Made by a program: the position numbers and the translations under genes
The notes under the pieces: model-generated
Seen by the model: only the letters and a program-made list of their open reading frames with translations
What the model was told of the DNA's origin: nothing
Databases searched by the model: none
Origin: Halomonas fontilapidosi
Lineage (GTDB): Bacteria; Pseudomonadota; Gammaproteobacteria; Pseudomonadales; Halomonadaceae
Assembly: GCF_014192285.1 (NCBI RefSeq)
Contig: NZ_JACHXQ010000001.1
Span: 620,001-684,000, forward strand
DNA: 64,000 bases
Reading direction: 5' to 3'
Shown: positions 19,101-27,477 of the stretch, piece after piece
Layout of the letters: each line of letters opens with the position of its first letter
How positions within the stretch are numbered: position 1 is the stretch's first letter

Positions 19101-20154
19101 GCGGCAGGATCTCGGTGCCCTTGAGATCGGCGCGCCGCAGGGTGTCGGCAGTCTCGCGGATCTCGCGCTCGCCGGGAAGGAACACCAGGATATCGCGCGG
19201 GCCATGGAACCAGCGCCTGTCCCGCTCGACCCGCTCGATCTCTTCCACGGCGTGCAGGATGCCTTCCTGCAGGGTACGGTCCTCTTCCTCGTCGTCATCG
19301 CGCACCAGCGGCCGGTAGCGCACCTCCACCGGGTAGGTGCGCCCCGAGACCTCCACCACCGGCGCCGGCTGGACCTGCCCCGTCTCATCGTGGCGCCCGA
19401 AGTGCTCGGCGAAGCGGGTCACGTCGATGGTCGCCGAGGTGATGATCACCTTGAGATCGGGACGCCGCGCGGTGAGGCGCTTGAGGTAGCCGAGCAGGAA
19501 GTCGATGTTGAGGCTGCGCTCGTGGGCCTCATCGATGATGATCGCCTCGTAGCGCATCAGGTCCGGGTCGTGACGGGTCTCGGCGAGCAGGATGCCATCG
19601 GTCATCAGCTTGACCAGGGTGCTGTCGCTGCTCTGGTCGGTGAAGCGCACCTGGTAACCCACCTGCTCGCCCAGCGGCACCTGAAGTTCCTCGGCGAGGC
19701 GACTGGCCACCGAGCGGGCCGCCAGGCGACGCGGCTGGGTATGGCCAATCAGCCCGCGGCGCCCCAGGCCCAGCTCCAGGCAGAGCTTGGGCAACTGGGT
19801 CGTCTTGCCCGAACCGGTCTCGCCGGCCACGACCACCAACTGGTGCTCGCGCAGGGCCTCGAGAATGTCCTCACGACGTTCCGCCACCGGCAACGCCTCG
19901 GGGTACTCAAGGGCCACCGGCTGCGCCCGGCGATGCGCCACCTGCTGCCGCGAACGCTCGAGCGCACGCCGCACCTCGGCAAGGCCACGGTCCACGGGCT
20001 TGCCCTCCCTGAGGCGACGGCGCAGTCCGCGCAGGCGCTTGTCCAGGGTGGGGACATCGCGCCGCAGGGCATCAGCGAGGTCGCGGGTCAGGGCATCGAG
20101 TTCTGCAGCCTCTTGGGCCTTCGTGGCAGGGGCCTGGCGGGTCTCGGTGGTCAC
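16123..20154 (-). CDS. hrpA: ATP-dependent RNA helicase HrpA (DEAH box)
   Basis: A 1343-residue DEAH-box helicase, close in size to E. coli HrpA (1300). Motif I is GETGSGKTTQ, motif II DEAH (IIIDEAHERSLNIDF), motif III SAT, motif VI QRKGRCGR. The C-terminal half has the HrpA-type extension. In E. coli HrpA resolves ribosomes stalled or collided on mRNA. Its long high-GC frame produces an equally long antisense open frame that I regard as a shadow. It is followed without a gap by the KAS III gene. Confidence 0.96.
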   Translation of the reverse strand: MTTETRQAPATKAQEAAELDALTRDLADALRRDVPTLDKRLRGLRRRLREGKPVDRGLAEVRRALERSRQQVAHRRAQPVALEYPEALPVAERREDILEALREHQLVVVAGETGSGKTTQLPKLCLELGLGRRGLIGHTQPRRLAARSVASRLAEELQVPLGEQVGYQVRFTDQSSDSTLVKLMTDGILLAETRHDPDLMRYEAIIIDEAHERSLNIDFLLGYLKRLTARRPDLKVIITSATIDVTRFAEHFGRHDETGQVQPAPVVEVSGRTYPVEVRYRPLVRDDDEEEDRTLQEGILHAVEEIERVERDRRWFHGPRDILVFLPGEREIRETADTLRRADLKGTEILPLYARLSNAEQNRVFASHAGRRIVLSTNVAETSLTVPGIRYVIDPGLVRLSRYSYKAKIQRLPVEPVSQASANQRKGRCGRIAEGVCIRLYDEEDFLARPEFTDPEIRRTNLASVILSMLSLKLGDIEAFPFVDPPDSRFVIDGFRLLFELGAVDASNRLTPLGRKLARLPIDPRLARMVLAGAEQGGLRDVLIVVAGLAVQDPRDRPADKRQAADQAHRRWQDPDSDFVALLNLWHGFEAAREELSGNRLRRWCKDHYLNYLRLREWHDTFRQLRQLLRDMDIEVPPPAPRAVADDQERDDKVRREARRESAVALHKALLTGLLSHLGLLTENREYLGARNRKFLIHPGSGLAKKSPKWLMAFELVETSRLFARTVARIEPQWIEPLAGHLVKRSYAEPHWEMKRAQVVATEQVTLFGLPIVTGRKVHYGPIAPQESRELFIRRALVEGEFRTKGAFFAHNRALVEEVEDLEDRARKRDILVDEETLFAFYEERIPEDIVNGKGFEAWRRKAERDNPDILKFDRAALLAREAGEVTEADYPDELMLGGVRYPLSYHFEPGAADDGVTLTVPAAMLPQLPLARLEWLVPGLLREKCIALMKSLPKAVRRQVVPIPDWVDAALEAMSPDDVPLTEALGEFLRRKTGVRLHPDDWRTDQLEPHLVMNLRVVDHQGRTLGQGRDARELERRFEAAAGEGARALAAQASSESELEALPETPLPESRVTTQAGIRVEAYPALVPAKDAFRVELFDHPDKAREAHRRGVTRAAMEQLPDQVRGIERLKGLDTCALLFAKVGSKRQLIEDVVCAVFRQVMASDPLPRSQAALEQRLAAQGDALLPRAEALVTTLEQALKGHLAVTKALKGQLNLALALVYSDLKAQMQRLVQPGFVSAAGEWLEEYPRYMEAALIRLEKAPRERMRDQMHMQEVQDFEARLTARRESERRGNVEDPALVEFGWWIEELRVSLFAQQLGTKFPVSTKRLEKRWTELTGRKA

Positions 20155-20187
20155 GTTCGCTACGATCGTCTCCGTGTCTCATTCATT

Positions 20188-20222
20188 AAAAAAAGCAACC
20201 CGCCCGGGACATCCGGGGCGGG
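20188..20222 (-). terminator. Rho-independent terminator downstream of fadD
   Basis: On the minus strand a stem of CCCGCCC and GGGCGGG, extended by two more pairs after one mismatch, closes on a 4-nt loop and is followed by TTGC and a run of seven T. It lies ~140 bp after the fadD stop and just upstream of hrpA, separating the two transcripts. Confidence 0.8.
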
Positions 20223-20360
20223 CAGCATATTGTAACGCCGAGGTCACGGCGGCGCCTAATCGCGACCATCAAGCGTGGCTATCGAATGGCTAGAAAGACG
20301 CTATCGCGTGCCCAAGGGGCGCCGGCGATAACAGCGCCCCGGCCCACCCGGCTAACGTCA

Positions 20361-22037
20361 TCACGCTTCGGCATTGTCCGTCGCCTCGTCTCTCAGCTGA
20401 CGACGCAGCACTTTCCCAACGTTGGTCTTGGGCAACTCGTCGCGAAACTCCACGAACCTCGGCACCTTGTAGCCGGAGAGGTCCTTCTTGCACCAGGCGC
20501 GCAGCGTCTCGGCATCGAGGCGCTCGTCCCTGGCAACGACAAACAGCATGATCGCCTCGCCGCTGGTCTCGTCGGGCACGCCGACGGCCGCCGACTCGAT
20601 CACGCCCGGATGGGCCGCCACCACGTCCTCGATCTCGTTGGGGTAGACGTTGAAGCCGGAGACCAGAATCATGTCCTTCTTGCGGTCAACGATGCGGATA
20701 TAGCCATCCGACTGAAGCACGGCGATATCCCCCGTGTGGAACCAGCCCTGGTCGTCGATCGACTGTGACGTCTCGTCGTCGCGATTCCAGTAGCCCTTCA
20801 TCACCTGAGGGCCTCTCACGTAAAGTTCACCGGCGACGTTGAACGCCGCGTCCTGGCCATCGGCATCCACCACCTTGACCTCGGTCCCCGCCACGGGCTT
20901 GCCGATGGTGCCGAGCTGGATCGCATCCACGGGATTGAAGCTGACGATGGGCGATGTCTCGGTCAGGCCATAGCCCTCGGCCACCGGACAGCCGGTGACC
21001 TCTTCCCAGCGCTGGGCCGCGGCACGGGTCAGGGCCATGCCACCGGAGATCGTCAGATGCAGCCGGGAGAAATCGAGGCGGCGGAAATCCTCGCGGTTGC
21101 ACAGGGCGTTGAAGAGGGTGTTGAGCCCGATGAAGCCGGTGAAGGAGATCCCCTTGAGGGTCTTGACGAAGTCATCCAGGTCACGGGGGTTGGTGATCAG
21201 TACCGAGTGATTGCCGGTCTCCATCATGAACAGGCAGTTCACCGTGAAGGTGTAGATATGGTAGACGGGCAGCGGGGCGATGATGGTCTCGGCCCCGTCG
21301 CTGAGTGCCGGGCCAATGGCCTGGCGAGCCTGGAGCATATTGGCCACCAGGTTACGATGGGTCAGCATGGCCCCCTTGGGCAGCCCCGTGGTGCCACCCG
21401 TATACTGCAGCGCCGCGATATCATCCGGCTCGCGCGTCACCTCCCTGTGGCGGCGGCCCGCGCCTGCCTGGAGAGCCTGGCGAAATGGCGTGGCGCCGGG
21501 CAACGAATAGGCTGGCACCATCTTCTTGACGTACTTGACCACGGCATTGATCAACTGACGTTTGGGAAAGCCATGCAGGTCCCCCAGCTCGGTCACTACC
21601 ACATGCTGGATATCGGTGCGCTCGAGAACCCGTTCGAGCTTGTCGGCCATGTTGGCCAGGATAACGATGGCGCGGACGCCAGAATCCTTGAACTGGTGGG
21701 CCATCTCGCGTTCGGTGTAGAGCGGGTTGGTATTGACCACCACCAGTCCGGCTCGCAGCGCACCGAACACAGCCACCGGAAACTGCAGCACGTTGGGCAG
21801 CTGAATGGCGATGCGGTCGCCCTCCTGCAGCGTTGTCTCCTGCTGTAGCCAGGCGGCGAAATCGCCGGAGAGACGGTCGAGCTCGGCATAGCTCAGCACG
21901 CGCCCCATGCAGCTGAACGCCGGTTTGTCGGCAAAGCGCGACACGGAGGAGTGGAAGATCTCCATTACCGAGGCGTAGTCGTCGAGTCCCTCCAGGGGCT
22001 GTCCGGTCAGGATAGCGGGCTTGGCGTTCTCGCTCAT
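20361..22037 (-). CDS. fadD: Long-chain fatty acid-CoA ligase
   Basis: A 558-residue adenylate-forming enzyme that activates imported fatty acids to acyl-CoA at the inner face of the membrane. The ATP/AMP motif YTGGTTGLPKGAML and the FACS motif around GWFHTGDIAVLQSDGYI are intact, as is the C-terminal catalytic Lys region LPKTNVGKVLRR. The ATG at 22037 has GGAGA upstream; the open frame continues 18 codons further but looks non-coding. A GAAAC-N4-GTTTT half-conserved palindrome ~95 bp upstream resembles a PsrA site, which would make expression fatty-acid-responsive (inference). Confidence 0.94.
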   Translation of the reverse strand: MSENAKPAILTGQPLEGLDDYASVMEIFHSSVSRFADKPAFSCMGRVLSYAELDRLSGDFAAWLQQETTLQEGDRIAIQLPNVLQFPVAVFGALRAGLVVVNTNPLYTEREMAHQFKDSGVRAIVILANMADKLERVLERTDIQHVVVTELGDLHGFPKRQLINAVVKYVKKMVPAYSLPGATPFRQALQAGAGRRHREVTREPDDIAALQYTGGTTGLPKGAMLTHRNLVANMLQARQAIGPALSDGAETIIAPLPVYHIYTFTVNCLFMMETGNHSVLITNPRDLDDFVKTLKGISFTGFIGLNTLFNALCNREDFRRLDFSRLHLTISGGMALTRAAAQRWEEVTGCPVAEGYGLTETSPIVSFNPVDAIQLGTIGKPVAGTEVKVVDADGQDAAFNVAGELYVRGPQVMKGYWNRDDETSQSIDDQGWFHTGDIAVLQSDGYIRIVDRKKDMILVSGFNVYPNEIEDVVAAHPGVIESAAVGVPDETSGEAIMLFVVARDERLDAETLRAWCKKDLSGYKVPRFVEFRDELPKTNVGKVLRRQLRDEATDNAEA

Positions 22038-22131
22038 GGGCAGTCTCCATGCTGTAGCTGATATGATCAGCGGACTTGTTGTTCTATGCACTACCTTATA
22101 CCAGCGGCACCACGACGTGAAACAGCCGATT

Positions 22132-22145
22132 GAAACTTACGTTTT
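22132..22145 (-). promoter_or_regulatory. Possible PsrA/FadR-type operator upstream of fadD
   Basis: GAAAC, 4 bp (TTAC), GTTTT. PsrA of pseudomonads recognises G/CAAAC-N2-4-GTTTG/C, so nine of ten arm positions fit. It overlaps the last codons of the upstream amidotransferase gene. One such site can arise by chance; position upstream of fadD is the only other support. Confidence 0.35.
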
Positions 22146-22925
22146 AAACCGAGCTCTTATCACGCCGCCCTGCCAGACCAGTAGCTCGCCCGGCACCATG
22201 CGCACCCACTCCTCGTTGTCGGTCAGCGGCTCGGTGGCAATCACCGAGACCACATCATCGGCCGTGGTGTGCTCGGCAAAGTTCACCGTCAGCTCGGCAT
22301 CCGAGAGACTGGCTCGGCCAAAGGGCGCCCGTCGAGTGATGTGCGCCAGCTTGGTGGAACAGAAGGTGTAGAGGTAATCGCCGTCGGCCAGCAACAGGTT
22401 GAAGACGCCCAGGCCTCGCAGCCGCTCACATAGCTCATGAAGAAGCTGCCAGAGGGCGTGACGCCGGGCGTCATCCTGTGGTGGCTCCGGAAAGGCACGC
22501 CGCAACTCGCCAAGCAGCCAGCAGAAGGCATGCTCACTGTCGGTGCTTCCCACCGGGCGGTAGAAGGAGTGCGACAACGCCTGCCAGTCAGCAAGTTGGC
22601 CGTTGTGAGCATAGCACCACGGCTGCCCCCACATTTCGCGAACAAAAGGGTGGGTATTGGCCAGGCGTACCTGCCCGACATTGGCCTGCCGAATATGGCT
22701 GATAACGATGTTGGACTTGATCGGGTAGTCGCAGATCAGCCGGGCAATGGGCGAATGCACCGACGGATGGGGATCACGGAAGTCACGGTAGCCGCCCTCC
22801 TCGTAGAACGCGATGCCCCAGCCATCGCGATGTGGCCCGGTGCCCCCGCCACGGTGCAGGAAGCCGGTGAAGCTGAAGCAGATGTCGGTCGGCACATTGG
22901 CGCTCATGCCAAGCAGTTCACACAT
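22137..22925 (-). CDS. Class II glutamine amidotransferase (YafJ family)
   Basis: A 262-residue Ntn-hydrolase. Cys2 directly after Met is the expected nucleophile (MCELLGMSANVPTD), and GPHRDGWGIAFYE plus YAHNGQLADW are conserved family segments. YafJ-type proteins contain only the glutaminase half of enzymes such as GlxB/PurF, and their acceptor is unknown. The start overlaps the end of the VWA-protein gene by 8 bp, so translation of the pair is coupled; whether they cooperate is not known. Confidence 0.87.
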   Translation of the reverse strand: MCELLGMSANVPTDICFSFTGFLHRGGGTGPHRDGWGIAFYEEGGYRDFRDPHPSVHSPIARLICDYPIKSNIVISHIRQANVGQVRLANTHPFVREMWGQPWCYAHNGQLADWQALSHSFYRPVGSTDSEHAFCWLLGELRRAFPEPPQDDARRHALWQLLHELCERLRGLGVFNLLLADGDYLYTFCSTKLAHITRRAPFGRASLSDAELTVNFAEHTTADDVVSVIATEPLTDNEEWVRMVPGELLVWQGGVIRARFKT

Positions 22926-24765
22926 GCGGTTCCTCCCGGCGCACAGGGTGTCGCGCGCGGCGACGACGCAACAAGAAGCTGATCACCAGGCATAGCGCCA
23001 CGATCAGCGCCACCGCGGCCCACAGTCGCGGGTCTCGGTGATGCGCCTGCCACAGCCGCTGCAGGCCCGGGACGCCTGCCTGCCAGAGACCAACCGCCTT
23101 CTCGGGCAGGCGATTGGCCCAGGCGACGAAGCGGTCGGCCATGGTGTCGGCGGCAGGCCGCGAGGCAGCGCCTTGCTCGCCGCCCTCGAAACGCTCGGTA
23201 CCAAGGGTCCGCCCAGGCGCGTCTGCCAGGTCGATGCCGACACGTCCGTCGGGATTGAGTATCAGGCGGGGCAGGGACAACTCGCGCGTCTCGCCCTGCT
23301 GCTCGATAACGGCCGTCAACAGTAGTGGCTGACTCTGCCCCTCGTCGAGTTCGGGCAGGGCGATAACCCAGCGCGAGGCGCCGACGGCGCGGGCCTCGAG
23401 ACGCTCTCCCTGCAGTTCGCCATGAATCGTGGTGTTGTCATGACTCAGCCGAGGATGTTCGGCGGCCAGTACCACGCGGCCCTGCCGGGGGCGATATACC
23501 GCGCCGATGGCCGGCAGCACGTTGACCGCCTGCACCCGCTGACGCTGGAACCCCGGCCCCTCGGCCCGGAATACCAGGCGCGCATTGCCGGTGAGCGCCG
23601 GCGCCGGCAGGCGACCACGATAACGCCCCGCCTCGGGCTGCAAGCTAATCCGCGACTGAATATCGCCCTCGGCATCCTGCAGCGAGACCGACAGGGAGGG
23701 GGCCTGCTTTTCCGCGTCGAGGGGATCGCCGTCGCGCTCCACCCAGGCCTCGACGGGCACCTCGAAGCCCAGGTAGAGCGTGGTCGGTAGCTCGGCGGTG
23801 CGCAGGTGGAGCGAGGAGGCAACATTGATGCGACTGCCCTCGCCCACCGGCCCTTCCAGTCGCCACTCGCCGATCTGGGGATCGGGCACCCGGATCAGGT
23901 CAAAGCGCGGATCCACCTGCCAGCGAATGGCGCCTGGCGCCTCATTGGCCCGATAGCGCGTGCCGTCGGGGGCGATCAGGGTCAGGGGCGTATCCTCGGG
24001 CTGATGGAAAACCAGCGCCGAGAACGTCTCGACGGCGTCGTCGATGACGAAGCGCCCCTCCTCGAGAGGAACCTGGTCGGCCGGAAAGATCCGCTCAACA
24101 ATGTCGAGAAAGGCGCCCAGCAGTCCTTCCGGGTTTTCGGCGAGTGACGCCAGGCCGCCGGTGGACTGGGCCAGCCGCTCCACCAAGGCCAGGTCGGCCT
24201 GGCCGGAGAAGGCGATGGCATGGATGGTCACACCCCGGTCGGCCAGGTCGGTCGCCAGCTCGTCCAGGAGTCGACGACGCGAGGCCTCATCGACCTCCGG
24301 CTTACTCCCTTGGGCGGGGGACAGGTCGATCATGCCATCGGTAAGCAGTACCAGATGCCGCCAGCCGTTGGCATCCGCCCTTGCCGCCTCACGCAGGGCC
24401 GCCTCGATATCGGTGTACTGCTGGTAATCCTGCAGGGCCGGCGGCAGGGCCAGGGCCCGTTCGAGCCAGGCCGCATCCACCTCGCCCAGCGGCAGAGGAT
24501 TATCGACTGTCTCACCGAAGGTCCAGATGCCCGCCGTGGCGCCATTGGGTAACAGCGCCACCAGCATCTCCAGGGCGCTGAGCGCCAGTCGCTCGGGATC
24601 GTTGTCCTTCATGCTGCCAGAGACATCCACCACCACCCGGACGTCCGGGTGCTCCTCCCAGTCGACCTGAGCCGGCGCCAGGCTTGCCCACAGCCACAGG
24701 GCACAGCCCAGCGTGAGCATGCAGATCAGTCGACCGCAGGGCCCTGGCATGCCATTCCCGCCCAT
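22918..24765 (-). CDS. Secreted, membrane-anchored von Willebrand factor A (VWA) protein
   Basis: About 615 residues: signal peptide (~1-33, ending APAQ), VWA domain (~40-235) with an intact MIDAS (DVSGSMKDND, Thr in QYTDIE, Asp in LLTDGMIDLS), a long beta-rich region and a C-terminal transmembrane segment (~580-600) followed by an Arg-rich tail. This is the layout of a periplasmic adhesion or scaffold protein held in the inner membrane. AAGGAG spaced 5 bp before the ATG at 24765 overlaps the stop of the preceding gene; one codon earlier is a TTG. I do not recognise a specific function. It forms a unit with the small membrane protein before it and YafJ after it. Confidence 0.8.
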   Translation of the reverse strand: MGGNGMPGPCGRLICMLTLGCALWLWASLAPAQVDWEEHPDVRVVVDVSGSMKDNDPERLALSALEMLVALLPNGATAGIWTFGETVDNPLPLGEVDAAWLERALALPPALQDYQQYTDIEAALREAARADANGWRHLVLLTDGMIDLSPAQGSKPEVDEASRRRLLDELATDLADRGVTIHAIAFSGQADLALVERLAQSTGGLASLAENPEGLLGAFLDIVERIFPADQVPLEEGRFVIDDAVETFSALVFHQPEDTPLTLIAPDGTRYRANEAPGAIRWQVDPRFDLIRVPDPQIGEWRLEGPVGEGSRINVASSLHLRTAELPTTLYLGFEVPVEAWVERDGDPLDAEKQAPSLSVSLQDAEGDIQSRISLQPEAGRYRGRLPAPALTGNARLVFRAEGPGFQRQRVQAVNVLPAIGAVYRPRQGRVVLAAEHPRLSHDNTTIHGELQGERLEARAVGASRWVIALPELDEGQSQPLLLTAVIEQQGETRELSLPRLILNPDGRVGIDLADAPGRTLGTERFEGGEQGAASRPAADTMADRFVAWANRLPEKAVGLWQAGVPGLQRLWQAHHRDPRLWAAVALIVALCLVISFLLRRRRARHPVRREEPHV

Positions 24766-24774
24766 CAAGGCTCC

Positions 24775-25221
24775 TTAGCCGATCATCGGCTCCTGGCGCT
24801 CGCCTCGACCACCGCGGCGACGGTTGGCGGGCGCCTCGTCGGCCATGTCCACGTAGGCATCATCATCGAGGGTGTCGCGATGGCGGCCACGCCACCACAG
24901 CAGCAGCCCCACCAGGACACCCACTCCGGCGCCCACGGCGACCAGCGAGGCCGCCGAGACGAACGAGGCACCGTTGCCCTCGAGAAAGGCCACGGCCGCC
25001 ACCACCACCGCGGGGGCGAAGCCGGTATAGAACTCACCCTCCTCGAGCAGCGGCAGGCGGAAATGGGCCGGCGCCCACATCACACCGGCCACCAGCCAGG
25101 TGACCACCAGCCGCGGCAAGCGCGCCAGGAAGGCCAGCCCGAGATAGCCAGTTAACAGCACCACCAGCGACAACACGCCATAGACAAGCCATAGTAGGGA
25201 CATTGAATCCGAAATCAGCAT
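24775..25221 (-). CDS. Small inner-membrane protein of unknown function
   Basis: About 148 residues from MLISDSMSLLWL, with three to four hydrophobic segments (roughly 10-30, 40-55, 68-85, 90-112) and a polar, Arg/Asp-rich C-terminus (DDDAYVDMADEAPANRRRGG). The frame extends far upstream but the extra part is Arg/His-rich and non-coding in character. MSLLWLVYG, six codons later, is an alternative start. It is the first gene of a minus-strand unit with the VWA protein, whose ribosome-binding site it contains in its stop region. I do not recognise the family; a membrane partner for the VWA protein is a guess. Confidence 0.65.
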   Translation of the reverse strand: MLISDSMSLLWLVYGVLSLVVLLTGYLGLAFLARLPRLVVTWLVAGVMWAPAHFRLPLLEEGEFYTGFAPAVVVAAVAFLEGNGASFVSAASLVAVGAGVGVLVGLLLWWRGRHRDTLDDDAYVDMADEAPANRRRGGRGERQEPMIG

Positions 25222-25292
25222 CACGACCTCGCGACCAGTGCGTCGATGACGCACGTTCTTGAAAATACACTGAGTATGGTACATCTCGCGCA

Positions 25293-27461
25293 ATGAAAGC
25301 ACAGCCGCCACGTGACCAGGCCCCCGAGACGCCTGCCGATGACCCCGTATACCGCTTCCGGGATGTCGATGACCCAGCATGGCACTGGCTGGAGAACCGC
25401 GATGACCCAACGGTCAGCGACTTCCTCAAAGCCGCCAACGAAGAGTCGCGTTGCTGGTTCTCGCCCCTCGACGATCTGGTCGAGCGCCTCTACCACGGCC
25501 ACCTGGCTCGCCGCGAACTGGCCGTCCACGGGCTGAGGACACCGCTGGACCACTACACGGTGTGGAGCGTGACGGCGGTGGATGCCGACTACCCGGTCTG
25601 GTGGCGCCACCCCAATGGCGACGCCGATGCCGCGGAGTGCTTCCTCGACCTGCAGGCCAGGGCCCGCGAGCATGACTTTCTCGAGGTAGGCGACATGGCG
25701 CTGTCCCCGGACGAGGCCTGGCTGGCCTGGACCGAGGACACTCGCGGCGACGAGACCTACACCCTCTACCTCAAGCACCTGCCCGACGGTGCGCCCGAGG
25801 TGCTGCTCGAGGAGATCGGCCCCGAAATCGGCTGGGCCGAGGACAACACCACCCTGCTCTTCACCCGCTACGACGCCACCCAGCGCCCGGAGAGCATCTG
25901 GCGCCTGCCGCTGGCGACCGGTAAGGCCGATGAGCCGGCCCTGGTGCTGCGCGAGGAGGATCCGCAGTTCTGGCTGGGCATGGGCAAGACGCGCTCCCGC
26001 GAGTGGCTCGTGCTGGAGAGCGCCTCCAAGGACACCAGCGAGAGCTACCTGATACCCGCTCGGGCGCCAGCCACGGCGCCGCGCTGCTTCCGCCCCAGGG
26101 AAAACGGGGTGGAATATGCGCTGGACCACCGCCCCGGCCACTTCTATGTGTTGCACAACCGGGAGGCCACCCACTTCCAGCTCGATGTGCTGGCCGAGCA
26201 GCAGCTGGGCGAATCCGACCCCGCCACCCACTGGCAGCCGCTGATCGCCCACCGCGACGATGACACTCTGGAAGGCGTCGACGCCTTCGAATGGGGGCTG
26301 GTGATCACCGAACGCGACCATCACGAGGCTCAGGTGCATCTGCGCGTCCTCGAGCTGGATACCGACCACGCCATCACCCGCGACGAACGCCTGCCACTGC
26401 CGGAGCTGCCCTGCAGCCTGGCACTGGGTGATGCGCCCCACTTCGATACCCGCTGCCTGCGGCTGCGCGAGGAGTCGTTCATCCTGCCGGTGTCCTGGCT
26501 CGAGCATGACCTCGATAGTGGCCAGCGACGCCTGCTCAAGCAGCAGCCGATCCATGGCGACCTGCAGCCGGAACAGCTGGTCTGTGAACGTCTCTGGGCG
26601 ACCTCCCACGATGGCGAACGCGTCCCCGTCTCGGTGGTGATGCGCGCCGACCTGGCCGGCCACCCGTTGCCTACCCTGCTCTATGGCTACGGCGCCTACG
26701 GCGAAGTGCTCGACCCCTGGTTCTCGGTGGCCCGGCTGGAACTGCTGGCGCGCGGCGCCGCTTTTGCCGTGGCGCACGTGCGCGGCGGCGGCGATCGTGG
26801 CGAGCCCTGGTACCTGGCCGGCAAGCTCGAGCACAAGGCGAACAGCTTCCACGACTTCCTCGCCGCCCGCGACGCCCTGGTCGAGAAAGGCTTCAGCGAC
26901 GGCGAGCGCATTGCGGCCTACGGCGCCAGTGCCGGGGGGCTGCTGGTCAGCGCGAGCCTCAACCTGGCCCCGGAAGCCTTCTGCGCCGCGGTCCTCGACG
27001 TCCCCTTCGTCGACGTGCTGCGCACCATGGAGAACCCCGACCTGCCACTTACCACCGCAGAGTACACCGAATGGGGCGACCCCCGCGAGCCCGAGGCACG
27101 ACGCCGCATCGGCAACTACTCACCGCTGGACAACCTCTCGGCACAACCCTGGCCGGCGGTCTTCCTGCAGGGCAGCTGGCACGACACCCGGGTGCCTTAC
27201 TGGGAACCCGCAAAGCTCTATGCTCGCCTCAGGGAGCTGGACCGTAACCCGGGGGGTGAGGACCCATCGTCGACAGACCGCCCAGCGGAGGGCCGCCCCG
27301 CGGCGGATCGCCGCCCCGCGGAGGGCCGCCCCATCCTCCTACGGACCGATATGGCCGCCGGCCACGGTGGGGCCTCGGGACGCTTCAAGGCCTGGCACGA
27401 CAACGCCCGCCAGGATGCCTTCCTTCTCTGGGCACTGGGGCTCGAGGGCCGGGACGCCTGA
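25293..27461 (+). CDS. ptrB: S9 family oligopeptidase (protease II / prolyl oligopeptidase)
   Basis: A 722-residue serine peptidase with an N-terminal beta-propeller and a C-terminal alpha/beta-hydrolase domain. Catalytic Ser is in YGASAGGLL, Asp in WHDTRVPYWEP and His in AAGHGGASG, a complete triad in the expected order. The oxyanion region GYGAYGEVLDPWFS and HVRGGGDRGEPWY are typical of oligopeptidase B, which cleaves short peptides after basic residues in the cytoplasm. It is ~35 residues longer than usual; about 24 come from a repetitive insertion between the catalytic Asp and His (see repeat at 27285). Divergent from the membrane-protein gene with only 71 bp between starts. Confidence 0.9.
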   Translation: MKAQPPRDQAPETPADDPVYRFRDVDDPAWHWLENRDDPTVSDFLKAANEESRCWFSPLDDLVERLYHGHLARRELAVHGLRTPLDHYTVWSVTAVDADYPVWWRHPNGDADAAECFLDLQARAREHDFLEVGDMALSPDEAWLAWTEDTRGDETYTLYLKHLPDGAPEVLLEEIGPEIGWAEDNTTLLFTRYDATQRPESIWRLPLATGKADEPALVLREEDPQFWLGMGKTRSREWLVLESASKDTSESYLIPARAPATAPRCFRPRENGVEYALDHRPGHFYVLHNREATHFQLDVLAEQQLGESDPATHWQPLIAHRDDDTLEGVDAFEWGLVITERDHHEAQVHLRVLELDTDHAITRDERLPLPELPCSLALGDAPHFDTRCLRLREESFILPVSWLEHDLDSGQRRLLKQQPIHGDLQPEQLVCERLWATSHDGERVPVSVVMRADLAGHPLPTLLYGYGAYGEVLDPWFSVARLELLARGAAFAVAHVRGGGDRGEPWYLAGKLEHKANSFHDFLAARDALVEKGFSDGERIAAYGASAGGLLVSASLNLAPEAFCAAVLDVPFVDVLRTMENPDLPLTTAEYTEWGDPREPEARRRIGNYSPLDNLSAQPWPAVFLQGSWHDTRVPYWEPAKLYARLRELDRNPGGEDPSSTDRPAEGRPAADRRPAEGRPILLRTDMAAGHGGASGRFKAWHDNARQDAFLLWALGLEGRDA
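27285..27332 (+). repeat. Short tandem repeat inside the oligopeptidase gene
   Basis: Two exact 15-bp copies of GCGGAGGGCCGCCCC (27285-27299 and 27318-27332) flank a degenerate middle copy. They encode the in-frame stretch PAEGRPAADRRPAEGRP, a low-complexity insertion in an otherwise conserved loop. Repeat expansion by slippage is the simplest origin. Confidence 0.8.
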
Positions 27462-27477
27462 TCCTGATGTCTAGGTC

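Noticed and set aside
16543..20235. 1230-residue open frame on the plus strand
   Set aside because: Exactly antisense to hrpA, whose helicase motifs are all intact. Long antisense frames are expected in GC-rich genes with strong third-base bias.
20316..20340. GGGGCGC/GCGCCCC hairpin as the fadD terminator
   Set aside because: It has no T-run on either strand; the stronger stem with seven T at 20188-20222 is the better terminator.
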